From Lingula anatina (taxonomy: Eukaryota; Brachiopoda; Lingulata; Lingulida; Lingulidae): 34,022 nucleotides of DNA. Location of the stretch: assembly GCF_001039355.2 (NCBI RefSeq), contig NW_019775655.1:173884-207905 (forward strand), in the 5' to 3' direction. The notes under the pieces were generated by a model. It was not told the DNA's origin and did no database searches. It saw only the letters and a program-made list of their open reading frames with translations. The position numbers were made by a program, and so were the translations under genes. Shown here piece after piece: positions 18,255-27,768 of the stretch (position 1 is its first letter; each line of letters starts with the position of its first letter).

Positions 18255-21200
18255 CTGAAATATACCATGGAATAATATAGTTTTATCCGACTGGAACCTG
18301 AATTAAAAAGCTGCTTAGTTTCAGATCAAGAAGAATTAACATCAACGACAGACAACAGGATTGCCCGCAACTAACTTTATATGTATCATTAACTGTGCCG
18401 ATATTTTTCACCGTGTCTTACTAGATGTTTAATTGAAATTAGCCGCTGTCTAATACCCTACTTTTAAATCTTACCTAAAGGATTTGATCCGAGTAAAAAC
18501 AAAACCTTTTGATTGGTCAGCAGCATGATGAAGATCAGCCACAAACTATTGACTACAGCAAATATCATGAGGTACCCGTTCCTCAGATCAACGAGTTTGG
18601 CTGAAAAAAAGAATTTCAATTTAAGTCTGATACTTTTATCCGCTATTAAAATTTTTTTATTGTGAATGTCTGGAAAATTTTAATGTGGGGCCATTAGGAT
18701 AATATATATATATATATATATTAAGAAGACATGCCGTTCCGCGCTGAATTTTCTATGCATTTTGGATAGGACTATTTTATGCATGTACAGAGTTCGGCAC
18801 TATACTATTAAATACCGAAATGGCGGTGTTAGGTGTGTAATCGTGTATGTGGTGTCCACGCCGAGCGTGGTGGTGTCTTCTCCCTGTTCGCACAACAGAT
18901 GTGTTTCCAGCGCTGTAACCCATGTGTAGGTATCTCGACGATAATACATTACCGACTTTACCTTTTAATTCATCCTCTGTCCCAAAAATCTTGGACTCGG
19001 GTAAGAGACATCTTTTCCTGAGACTGCACCAAAAATCGTGTTCCGCTTTGTTGATAGCGCGCATGTCGAATAAGTTGATGTTATCAAACTGCAAGCGAGC
19101 ATCTTGAATACGCAACTCCTCTAATCAAATAAAAAGAAGCAACATTCATATACAGTAACAGTGATATTCAAATAATAGTTCCAAGCGCCACAAGCTGGGT
19201 TTATGTGTCTGTTGGGGGGGGGGGGGGTTTACAAAAAGACGACAATTAAAATATGACAAGCAGCATTTCTTTGTCAGACGGAGAATGGTATTTTCTGACA
19301 AAGGAAAAATTCAAATTGATTAGTTACTTAGTGATAGCTTTAGTTTATATTATATTATATTATATTATATTATATTATATTATATTATATTATATTATAT
19401 TATATTATATCAAGCAATGGTATTTATAATCTACATGAACCTTATATTTGGGTGAAGAGATTCTACACGAAGTTTTTGATATCCTTACCTTCAGTCGGCC
19501 ACCTTAGTTTTTTGATAGCTTTAAGGAGGAATTTCAAGTGACCTGAAATATGGAACAGTAAACTGTCATCAGACAAATGCGGGCGATTTGTTGCTTTGTT
19601 ATTCTTCTATCCATCCAGGCGAAAGTTTGACAGGTTATAAATGTTCGTTAAGCCCCAAATAAAGTATTCAACTGTCAGTCATGCGTAGCAAAAGGTCACC
19701 TCTGTTTGTATTGTCCACCCTGAGCTTCAGAGATAACTTGACACGATGAAGATATGCTATAGTGAAGAGGTTAGTGTCAAGTTATCTCTGAAGCTCAGGG
19801 TGGCATTGTCGCATGTCAGTAGATAACATTTGGGCGCGTATCTGCTCAGGATCAGTGTGTTAAATGCTATACCGGTGTGTGACAGGAATGGTAGTCCACT
19901 AGTAAGCGTAGTCCGTGTCCCCCCTTTTTTTTTGTACAGGTGACATCTGGCACATATACGTACCAACCCAATTCTCCAACTAACCCTTATATGTGCTAAT
20001 CATATGGGACCCAGGACTTCCACTCCTAGGACTCCATTCCTGCCACACCGCCAGATCTATTAGGCACCAAACTCACGAGAACACCCGGGCGGGTTCCTTA
20101 CCTCTTATGAATATTGAAGGTTTGCGGTGTCATTCAAGATTTTCCAATAAACATTTTAGGGTTTTTTAATGCGATTCTGTTATAATATTTGTTCATAACA
20201 TCGCAGTCACTTATTTCAACATACCTGGCTTCTGCACATGCAAGTCCTTTTTAATTTCTTCCTGTGACATTCCCTTTAAAATTTCAAAATCTTTGCGGTG
20301 TATAATTCTGTTTCTTTTGAAGTATTTGTGATACTGGGTCAGTCCGAGAGTAGTCAACCAGTCTAACGAGTCTTTCTGTAAAGTGGCAAATGATCGTAGG
20401 ATGTAAGACCATAATATATGTAGAGGTGCTCACTAAGTACGCCGATTTAGTATAGACAACGTACCTACTGTACAAAATACCCTTGTTGATTTAACGCAGT
20501 CTTATACAAGCATTCTATTGAAACTAAGTTAATGTTTATAAGACTTTATACTGAAAAACTCAACTGTGTTCTCAAGTTCTAAACACTTATTTAATTACCG
20601 GTATGGAAGCTTCTATTTCATAATCTGGCAGCTGCCTAATTTGCTCCAGAATTGCCTTGCGATGAGCCTTCACCGTGACGCCACACGCCTCCAACTCTTT
20701 CTCTGTCATACCAGCAATAAAATTGGTATTCTCAAAGCCTTGTTCAATAAACTTCTCGCTGTACTTTCTCTGCAAAAAATTATTATAAATACTGAATCGC
20801 TTTATTTAAATACTTTTAAAGACAGAAATGATTCTTTTAAATGCAAATTGTGGTGTTATGACTTCAGGTAGTGTCTCGAGTTTAAAACCGTTTGAAACCG
20901 AAGAAAAAATATTTAAATAAGCAATGGTGCCCAAATAGCTTCTTCTTTATCTGGGTAAATGTAGGGCCTCATGAATAAACATTTTGTCAACATTGGAGGA
21001 TTTTCACTCACTAATTCCTTATCTAGCCACTTTTCTACCGGTATGGCTTCATCGTCGTCCTGTGTCGTACCATGGCGCGATTCACCAGGGTGACGAAAAC
21101 TGCCCTCTACATCTGCAATAATAATTCAATTAGATTTGTTTAAATACGTTATAAATAGGGTTTGAGTTTTTTTTAATTGTATTTTTCATGAAAAGGGAAA

Positions 21201-24200
21201 GTTACACATGTTGCTGTTTTTAATTTTAAAAAATGCCAGGGCCCTGCCCATTACCCAAATGTACAAATTAAATGCAACCTGTTCCTACACAAGTAAATTA
21301 AGTAATAGATATAGACCCCTATCACTTTTTGTAATTGAAGTTAACACACTTACTTGGGCGTCATTTTATTTACCGGGATATTTGTTTGTTATTTTAACTT
21401 CCTAATTTCACCTTTAAAGCTTTCACAAATACATCATTTTTTGTAACCAAAGCCTTATGAAATGTTCACGGATCAATTCTTATATCGTGTGATATTGCTT
21501 TACTTCTGAGACTCTGTCTGTATAACTCCTCTTCCTCCGTTCTTCCTTGCCCTCCATTTCCCTAGAAATGTAAATAAAATGATTGCATAAAGAAGCTACA
21601 CTTATGGATGTAAATAAATGGCAAAACTTGTTCTATTTCAATGCAAAAACCTTTGCCTTAACAGATCCAAAATAATATCCTCATTGATATCAAACATGTT
21701 TCAGGTCATTCAGGAAAAATTAATGAAAATGTATCGCATGCAGATGGGTGTTGATGGGGGGGGGGGGACTTTGAATATTTTCCTTTTTGAAATACATTTA
21801 CTTTACATTTTCATCCATTTATGAACTACATTCTTATGCGTATACAACCAGTAGTGTCACCTGCTCCGTATACGACGTGAACATGTATGTGGATGACCTC
21901 GTTTCGTCAATGGATGTCAAACTAGAAAACGCTTCTTGTGACATTTGCTGCTGCAAGTTAGCAGTCGTCTGAACTTCCGCGTCCACCATCTCTTTTCTTG
22001 TAACAATGTCCCGTTGTGGATAGAAGCAACTGAAAGAAAGAAGATGTTAACCATTATTCTTTGTCTAATTTCAGCTTGTTGTGATGGCGCCTAAGTGTGC
22101 TGTTTTACATACCTTTTGTTCTCATATCTGCTTTCCTTCGTTTGATGATGCATAAAGTGTTTCTTAGTCAATAATAAAAGCTACGATATTCAACCATATC
22201 GGTCCATTTTAAATCCTGTTCAATCAATATATGCACGATATTAATCTCTATTGCCGATGTGAATCGATGTCACTGTTCTGATGGACAGTTTGTAAAATAT
22301 ATATCTATATTTATATGACATACCAACATAGGAAACCCTTATAGATCTGTATTGCCCTGTCCTTCCACGTCTTGTGGCTCCTTATAACCTTGGTGCTCTC
22401 CTTTTTTTCCTCTCGAGTACCTTAAATCAAGGAATCGCTTATAAAATTAATGCCTTGTCAAGTTTTTACAGGCTATAATAACATTTCGATTTTGATTTCA
22501 ATTAAAACTGATATTGTGACATACAAAGGAGAAAATAATGTGCTTTTACTTTTTTCATTTATTATAGCATCTGTCTATTGAAAAATACATATTCATCTAT
22601 TTATTTATTTTGATTTATAATATGTGCGTATCATGGGTAAATTCAGAAGAGAGTCGAATTAAAAAATCGCCCACCCTGGATAATTCAGTGGATTTGTAGA
22701 TCTGAACTGGCAAAGGACTTATCATAAAGAGAAACAAAAGCTATAAATTAAGTTTCCTCCTACCCCATGACCTGTCTGTAATATTACAAATACTGTAGAT
22801 CATCAGAAGGAGATACCCGGATGGTAGACACAGAAGATACCATACGCCATGTAGCAGAGCATAGGACTCGGTGAGGTGCATTAATCCTGCCACTAGGAAG
22901 ATCCCAACTATACCTACAGTTATTAAGAAAATTAATGCACATACATTGTGGTAGGAGTGATGAGAGTGTTAATTACAGATCGTGACCTCCTGCAGAGTGG
23001 ATACTGAGTGACATATCACTATGATGTACAATGTATGGTTATCATTTGGGATTTTGACACTACAACACTCGATAAATGCGTGTGGATGACAGTGTATAAT
23101 TTGGATATTGTGTTTCGCATGACATTCTGCAGAATTAATACTTTGTAACATTGACGTGTGATAAATAAGATGTGATGCGTTTAGCGTGACATTGTTTAGA
23201 GTAAATGAGGCAATGCCCGATAATCATCTGTATAACCTACCCATGAAGTACAATGATGTTGTAGACAAAGGCAACCCACCATGCTCCAGTGGTGGTAAGG
23301 GTTCATCACAATGTTCTGAAATAATGAAATACCCACACGTAAAAATATCAGGAACGTTTCAACTTAAATTCCAAATATTAATCCTGCAGTAAATAATATC
23401 GTAATTCTGTCTCTCAGACTTATTAGTCTTGTTCTAATACATTTCCAAAGCTTACAAAAAGTACTGTACTTTCAATTTGGTTAAAAAGACATTGCTGTTG
23501 CCTTTCTTGTATATTATGCAACATTTTCTATCTATCTATCTATCTATCCCTAAAGCCTCTAGCCGTCTAGCTTGCTGGAACCCTGAGAATGGTACGTATA
23601 GAAAACTGCATCATACCGGTATAAGATATTGAGAAAAACACCATACACTTACTGTAGTCAGAGGTATTGCCAGTCAAGTTGAAAGAGCGTCCAATGTCCT
23701 CTCCTATCTGCACCGCTGTCCCCACGGTGACTGCGGCCATTACCAGTGCAAACACAAATGTCATCACTTTGGCAACCTGTAGAATACAATAAAACTATCT
23801 CACCTTGGCAACCAGAACACAATAGATAGATAGATAGATAGAAAGATAGATAGATAGATAGATAGATAATTTTTCCGACATCATGAGCCCGAAATGAAAA
23901 TAAAAAACACGAAAAATATCAATGAGCGAGGCCTAGTCAATATTCGACAAATATTATTATATTCCATTCACCTTTATATGTAACATAGAGTGATGAATAT
24001 GACAGAGCGCAAGACTTTTTGTTGATACTGACCATTAGTTGTGTATCTTGTGAAGTGGTAAGGCAGATTGCGGCGTAACCCACAGTGATAATCAACAGTA
24101 GGATTGTCATTGCAGTTGTTGAGACACATAAAGAGTAGTTCAGCCCGCCTAAAATATAAATGAATCAATGTCACAGATTATGTAGGCCTGTTTTGTATCT

Positions 24201-26741
24201 ACATATTATTCAGTGAATACATCATTGTGTTTACAGTGGATTGGGATTCAGTAAATGTAACAGTGAAGAACCAAAAGTTGGCATACAAAAAGACGATTCA
24301 TATTTCTTTTTTTGTCACCTGTCGCCCATAATCTAGATTTATGTCTTCCTTTCCCGACTTCATTTATTTAACCATTCAAATATACAATGACAATCGTTTT
24401 ACCTGCTATGATCATTATAACTGTCCCTGGTCCTAGCAGAGTTGAAACGATCAGAAAAGCCTGGTAGAGAGCAAAGAACATGCGGATGTGATTGTTGAAC
24501 TTGCTGATATAAACCCACTCCTTCATAATGAGGAACTGATTGGCCAGAGTTGAGGGAATCCAGCGTCTTCTCTGCTTGAAAAACTCGTCAAATTCTTCAG
24601 GACAGAACGTTTCATCGTGAGCAGCGGCAGAGTATTCTAGACGCCAGCCAGCTTGCACCTAGGAAAAAACGTTTCTGGGTGAAAAATCGCTCTGTCTGAG
24701 TAAAAGCATACACACTGGCCAAAAAATGGGAGTTTAGACTTACGTCAAGTATGACATTTTACGGATTATAGTACTGATAGCCAGAGGGATTTAATCTGGA
24801 CACCCCCTTGTAAAGGGTATAGTTTGCCTGATCGTTTTTAACACTTGGCTGCAGACTTGATACAAGTTATTCTTATCAAGTAACAAACCAGCTATTTTTT
24901 ACATTAGCCATTTGTCATTCAGTTTTGTCACATACCTTCGTATGATACAAACAGACCCTGAAAACATTTTATGAGGTGCCAACAACCGCATGCTTCTCAA
25001 TTCTCCAGTTCTCAACCAGAAGGCGTCATTTTAAAAACGGTATTCTACTAAAGGCGCGCTTTACACTTATCACTTACCATGAGAGTACACAACCACCTGT
25101 CCTCTCCCATGTCTTTGGTCAAGAACTCTTCGGCCTTGGTCACTTTAGAGGCGTAGAGAGGTAAGACGTCTCGCAGTGCAGCCACTCTGTACACACTGAA
25201 GCAGCCTGGGCAGCACAGCACTGACCCGAGGACGTCATTGGCGGCCTGTAAATGACAACAGAAACGGAGATATCTAAGAGACACGGTTTTGTCTTTTGTT
25301 TTGAGATGTGTACTTATACGTCATTTTTTTGCATTTTCCATTTAAGCAATTAAAAATATTTCATCGTGTCCAACTGGAGGTGTCTTTATAAAGTTTTGGC
25401 TTTTTCTTTTTACCTACTCCATCTGAAGTCTCTGGATTTTCCTTCAGTATAGAGACCGTTCCCAGACCTATCATACTAACTTTGGATCGAACTATCTCCA
25501 AGGGGATTCTCGCTTAATTGCAATTAACTTAAGCAGCTTAGATGTCTGTCAAGCCTACTGAAGCTGATATGGGATAATTAACTATTGTTTAGCAGCTTTA
25601 GTTGGCGTTCCAGACATCTAAGCCACTTCAGCTGAAAGCAACTTAGCGAGAAACCCCGTGGAGAAGGACCGATCCTGTTAGATCGACCTAGGGATGGGAA
25701 CCCAGTCATGGCCTACATGTGTAGGCTACATGTAGTAAAGGGTACATGTAGATTTGTATAGGCTACATGCAGTATAGGCTATATGTATGTAAATGTATAC
25801 CTGTATTGTACATGCACTAAATTACGCCTTCAACAATTGCCCATCCTACGGCCTATATTGTAACATTAAACAACATTAGAGTATTTGCATACATACTTAC
25901 ATAATGGTGAAACATTTCTAAAGACTACAGACACGACTTTTAATTTTAATGACATAAATAACCTGCTACTTTTTTCGTCTACTGCAGGAAATTTTCATAA
26001 GAAAGCATAACCAAAACCCAAAGTACAGTATAACCTGGTCAATTCCAATACTGTATTAATTTATATTGAATTGGACATTTAATCCTACGTACTTTCTGAA
26101 ACCAGTGCCCTATGGCGTAGTCAAATATTTGGTACCATACAACGGGTCCAGAGCCCATGGGGTGAGTGCGTGCGCACACAGCACCCACTGTGTTGTCGCG
26201 TATCATGTTGTCCATAAGGGATTCCACAGACTCCGGAGAAAACTTAACATCAGCATCGGTGGTAAGAATGAACGTGTCTTGGTCAGTGGCTAGAAAAAAT
26301 TGCAGTATGGGTTTAGCTGTTTTTACCATTGATATCCATTTATGTTAAACATGAATGGATTAAATTTTAAGGCCGATAGGCTGCCCTATAAAAAAATTGA
26401 CTGCTGTCGACTTATTCTGATTTCTGCCTGTTCAACATAAACATATCCATTAACTTAACAGTGAACGTGCTGCTAGGTGTGCCTTGTAAACTACTGTGTA
26501 TATACATGTATATGTCATTGTGATGGATATGCAGTTGTGACGAAATGCGCCAACGTGAGTTTTTGCCACCGTGCTGGGTGCTACTATACAGGAAATGTGA
26601 AAATGCACAGTTGCAGCTGATGCCATCTTTCGGTGAATACGCAGATGTAAAACGATACCTACCATCTGAATGAGCTTTCATTAGGAAATCCAACACATAG
26701 GACATGTACATCACTTGACTCCAGCGTTTCTTATTCTTAAC
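17890..26741 (-). CDS. CHS: Chitin synthase (family GT2) with two internal SAM domains, 5' end missing
   Basis: Eighteen exons join through GT-AG sites with matching phases into 2610 nt (869 codons plus stop). Exons, 5' to 3': 26741-26663, 26289-26093, 25245-25078, 24658-24403, 24148-24033, 23776-23653, 23315-23241, 22907-22764, 22420-22324, 22029-21861, 21561-21504, 21112-21012, 20769-20599, 20375-20225, 19542-19489, 19120-18962, 18600-18475, 18254-17890. In partial numbering, KNKKRWSQVMYM is at residues 2-13, DAD 38-40, GEDRW 139-143 (catalytic ED), QRRRW 177-181 (product binding), membrane helices ~206-385, WGTRE 386-390, SAM1 ~517-576, SAM2 ~587-651, two more helices ~712-768 and a basic cytosolic tail. 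The enzyme polymerises UDP-GlcNAc into chitin at the plasma membrane and extrudes it. Exons for the N-terminal membrane cluster and the first part of the catalytic domain are absent from the window or beyond it. No stop or frameshift was seen, so the gene looks functional. Confidence 0.93.
18475..18600 (-). CDS. CHS: Chitin synthase exon q (penultimate helix)
   Basis: Acceptor CTTTTTTTCAG, donor GTAAGA. Encodes AKLVDLRNGYLMIFAVVNSL, then WLIFIMLLTNQKVLF. The LRN...F...N.LW/F pattern is conserved in the family. Confidence 0.93.
18702..18721. repeat. (TA)n microsatellite
   Basis: Ten TA units in the intron between exons p and q. Confidence 0.9.
18962..19120 (-). CDS. CHS: Chitin synthase exon p (E-x-x-FW segment)
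   Basis: Acceptor TTGATTAG, donor GTAAAG. Encodes EELRIQDARLQFDNINLFDM, then NKAEHDFWCSLRKRCLLPES. The EHDFW..L....L.P block corresponds to the 'EExFWxxLIxxYLxPL' segment preceding the last helices of animal chitin synthases. Confidence 0.9.
19214..19227. repeat. G14 homopolymer
   Basis: Uninterrupted run of G in the intron between exons o and p. Its length is likely unreliable. Confidence 0.9.
19346..19410. repeat. (TATAT)n pentanucleotide microsatellite
   Basis: About thirteen TATAT units in the intron between exons o and p. Confidence 0.9.
19489..19542 (-). CDS. CHS: Chitin synthase exon o (end of SAM2)
   Basis: 54-nt exon with acceptor ATATTTCAG and donor GTAAGG. Encodes HLKFLLKAIKKLRWPTE, the last SAM helix (GH..FL..I..L). 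Confidence 0.9.
19715..19803. repeat. Perfect 30-bp inverted repeat (hairpin) in chitin synthase intron
   Basis: Arm 19715-19744 (starts CCACCCTGAGCTTCAGAG) is the exact reverse complement of 19774-19803, with a 29-nt loop. The stem has no mismatch, which is striking in otherwise non-repetitive intron sequence. It may be a small-RNA precursor (either strand), a fold-back element end pair, or a recent inverted duplication. It lies in the intron between exons n and o. Confidence 0.9.
20225..20375 (-). CDS. CHS: Chitin synthase exon n (SAM domain 2)
   Basis: Acceptor CACTTTACAG, donor GTATGTTG. Encodes DSLDWLTTLGLTQYHKYFKR, then KDFEILKGMSQEEIKKDLHV, a second, divergent SAM domain completed in the next exon. 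Confidence 0.9.
20599..20769 (-). CDS. CHS: Chitin synthase exon m (SAM domain 1)
   Basis: Acceptor TTTTTTGCAG, donor GTAATT. Encodes RKYSEKFIEQGFENTNFIAG, MTEKELEACGVTVKAHRKAI and LEQIRQL. This is the classic SAM pattern (Y..F...GF....I..MTE.EL...GV...HR..IL..I..L). Confidence 0.93.
21012..21112 (-). CDS. CHS: Chitin synthase exon l (start of SAM1)
   Basis: Acceptor ATTATTGCAG, donor GTGAGTG. Encodes linker and then AIPVEKWLDKEL, the first helix of a SAM domain (the usual V-x-x-WL start). Confidence 0.85.
21504..21561 (-). CDS. CHS: Chitin synthase exon k (short acidic exon)
   Basis: 58-nt exon with acceptor TTTCTAG and donor GTAAAG. Encodes GNGGQGRTEEEELYRQSLR, a low-complexity acidic linker. 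It is supported mainly by splice-site phases. Confidence 0.75.
21861..22029 (-). CDS. CHS: Chitin synthase exon j (linker)
   Basis: Acceptor TTTCTTTCAG, donor GTGACA. Encodes YPQRDIVTRKEMVDAEVQTT, then ANLQQQMSQEAFSSLTSIDE, a polar Ser/Thr/Gln-rich cytosolic linker. Confidence 0.85.
22324..22420 (-). CDS. CHS: Chitin synthase exon i (WGTRE)
   Basis: Acceptor ATTTAAG, donor GTATGTC. With the last codons of exon h it forms WGTREEKKEST. WGTRE follows the pore helices; the rest begins the charged cytosolic linker. Confidence 0.93.
22764..22907 (-). CDS. CHS: Chitin synthase exon h (HPxE/PSxYxLLxIYS region)
   Basis: Acceptor GTAGGTATAG, donor GTAGGAG. Encodes LVAGLMHLTESYALLHGVWY, then LPSGYLLLMIYSICNITDRS and W. 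This is one of the most conserved parts of animal chitin synthases; two membrane helices. Confidence 0.95.
23241..23315 (-). CDS. CHS: Chitin synthase exon g
   Basis: Acceptor TATTTCAG, donor GTAGGTT. Encodes HCDEPLPPLEHGGLPLSTTS then LYFMG, matching the P-S-x-x-S/A-x-FF segment of the family before the next helix. Confidence 0.85.
23528..23548. repeat. (CTAT)n microsatellite downstream of exon f
   Basis: Five CTAT units in the intron 3' of exon f, complementary to the GATA tract at 23823-23868. Confidence 0.9.
23653..23776 (-). CDS. CHS: Chitin synthase exon f (membrane helix, flanked by complementary microsatellites)
   Basis: Acceptor TTCTACAG, donor GTAAGTG. Encodes VAKVMTFVFALVMAAVTVGT, then an extracellular-type loop with NLT and NTS glycosylation sequons. 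It is 124 nt, not divisible by three, so skipping it would shift the frame. Confidence 0.9.
23823..23868. repeat. (GATA)n microsatellite upstream of exon f
   Basis: About eleven GATA units with one AAAG interruption, in the intron 5' of the chitin synthase exon at 23653-23776. It is complementary to 23528-23548. Confidence 0.9.
24033..24148 (-). CDS. CHS: Chitin synthase exon e (membrane helix)
   Basis: Acceptor TATTTTAG, donor GTCAGT. Encodes a hydrophobic segment (TILLLIITVGYAAICL) then TTSQDTQLM, in phase with exon d. Confidence 0.88.
24403..24658 (-). CDS. CHS: Chitin synthase exon d (QRRRW and first helix)
   Basis: Acceptor TTTTTTCCTAG, donor GTAAAAC. Encodes FCPEEFDEFFKQRRRWIPST, then a membrane helix (MFFALYQAFLIVSTLLGPG). 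QRRRW binds the growing chain at the channel entrance. Confidence 0.95.
25078..25245 (-). CDS. CHS: Chitin synthase exon c (GEDRW, catalytic)
   Basis: Acceptor CATTTACAG, donor GTAAGTG. Encodes VLGSVLCCPGCFSVYR and DMGEDRWLCTLM. The Asp of GEDRW is the catalytic-base region of family-2 glycosyltransferases. Confidence 0.95.
25451..25706. mobile_element. MITE family B copy in chitin synthase intron
   Basis: The reverse complement resembles 16013-16275: ends GAGACCGTTCCCAGACC and GGGATGGGAACCCAGTC, core ATAATTAACTA. It sits in the intron between exons b and c. Confidence 0.55.
26093..26289 (-). CDS. CHS: Chitin synthase exon b (DxD, catalytic)
   Basis: Acceptor TTTTTTCTAG, donor GTACGT. Encodes FILTTDADVKF (UDP/metal-binding DAD), then AVCARTHPMGSGPVVWYQIF and GHWFQK, all hallmarks of the GT2 chitin synthase core. 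Confidence 0.95.
26663..26741 (-). CDS. CHS: Chitin synthase exon a (KRWSQ motif)
   Basis: Acceptor AAATTAG, donor GTAGGT. Encodes KNKKRWSQVMYMSYVLDFL, the conserved stretch before the DxD segment. It is the most 5' exon found and starts in phase 0, so further exons must precede it. Confidence 0.9.
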
Positions 26742-27395
26742 CTAATTTAATAGAGATGGATGAGACACTGTGTATTATTAAATTAAATAAATTTACAACA
26801 GGCGCGTAAATGGTAACACAAACAAGGTGCTTGATTTCTAAGTGAATATTTTGATTCATCCAGTTATTTAGATTTAATTTTTCTCATTACTACGGCGTTT
26901 GATTGTTATCTATTTATGGACAACTATTTGTCACATATTGCCTATCAAATATTTCATTGTTTCAGATCTTTTTAAAACATCAATACTATANCATGGCGGC
27001 GGAGCCGGCGGAACGGACCGGACGGGACTAAAACCATGTGTACCGCCAGCGCTAACGCTGGTGGTACAATTATGAACTGCTTCTTTGCTAAACAAAGCCA
27101 CTCATTAAATTTACAGTAAAACAAAAATACCGTTTGGCAGTTATGGGGCAAACACCATGTGCTGAACAGCAACAGCAATGACATGGACAGAGAAAGACTG
27201 GTCAGAATATGTACAGGAACTCCAAAAGCATGGGCTTTTTCTGCCCATTATGACAAGAATGGTGTGCTAAAAATGTGGGCTAAATTGTATATTAGTCAAT
27301 TCTACCAACTAGTCAAAATTTATAGAAATTTCAAGTTCCAATACTGAATCAGAAATAAAAATTGTCTTAATTTCTATTACCATTCAAATACTAAA
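26742..27395. other. Stretch between chitin synthase and family B repeat; no exon found
   Basis: The preceding chitin synthase exon (expected to encode the conserved 'LPGK/G-T-K' segment) was looked for here and not seen. The stretch contains an N at 26991 and one copy of the hairpin repeat. Confidence 0.4.
26992..27070. repeat. Hairpin-containing repeat C, copy 1
   Basis: A GC-rich lead (catggcggcggagccggcgg) is followed by 'ctaaaaccatgtgtaccgcc' and a hairpin TACCGCCAGCG-CTAA-CGCTGGTGGTA, ending in CAATTA. A diverged direct copy lies at 27674-27768. Confidence 0.6.
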
Positions 27396-27430
27396 GTAGA
27401 TCGATCTAATCTCTGGGAATGGAGTCTAAG
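27396..27430. mobile_element. MITE family B, 3' end fragment
   Basis: The stretch GATCGATCTAATCTCTGGGA and following bases matches the right terminus of copy 27431-27657. It abuts that copy, as in the tandem pair at 15.8-16.3 kb. Confidence 0.45.
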
Positions 27431-27657
27431 GGTGCATTCCCAGAGATTTAGATCAATCCAGAGATTTAGATTTAGAACGACCTTACTCCCTGGGGGTTCA
27501 CGCTAAATTGCAGTCAACCGAGCGCACACCATAGTTAATTACCCCCTTACAGCTTATAGTAGGCGGGACAGATGCTTAAGCCCCCTAAGCTGACAGTAAT
27601 CTAGTGAGACTCCCCACAGGGATAGATCGATCTAAAATCTTTGGGAATGGGGTGTAA
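27431..27657. mobile_element. MITE family B, full copy
   Basis: Left end GGTGCATTCCCAGAGATTTA and right end TCTTTGGGAATGGGGTGTAA are imperfect inverted repeats. The interior is nearly identical to 15801-16012 in orientation and sequence. Confidence 0.6.
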
Positions 27658-27673
27658 GAGAAGCGGTAACTGT

Positions 27674-27768
27674 GACATAGCTGCGGAGCTGGCGGATACG
27701 TAGGACAAGATGAGTCGGGCTAAAACCATGTGTACTGCCAGTGCCTACACTGGTGGTACAATTAATTA
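27674..27768. repeat. Hairpin-containing repeat C, copy 2
   Basis: Diverged direct copy of 26992-27070: 'gctaaaaccatgtgtactgc', then the hairpin TACTGCCAGTG-CCTA-CACTGGTGGTA and CAATTAATTA. It runs into the end of the CBP-like reading frame. Confidence 0.6.

Noticed and set aside
20587-20775. Stand-alone 62-codon SAM protein starting with Met
   Set aside because: The Met-Gln codons are the intron side of a TTTTTTGCAG acceptor; the SAM frame is continuous with chitin synthase exons on both sides.
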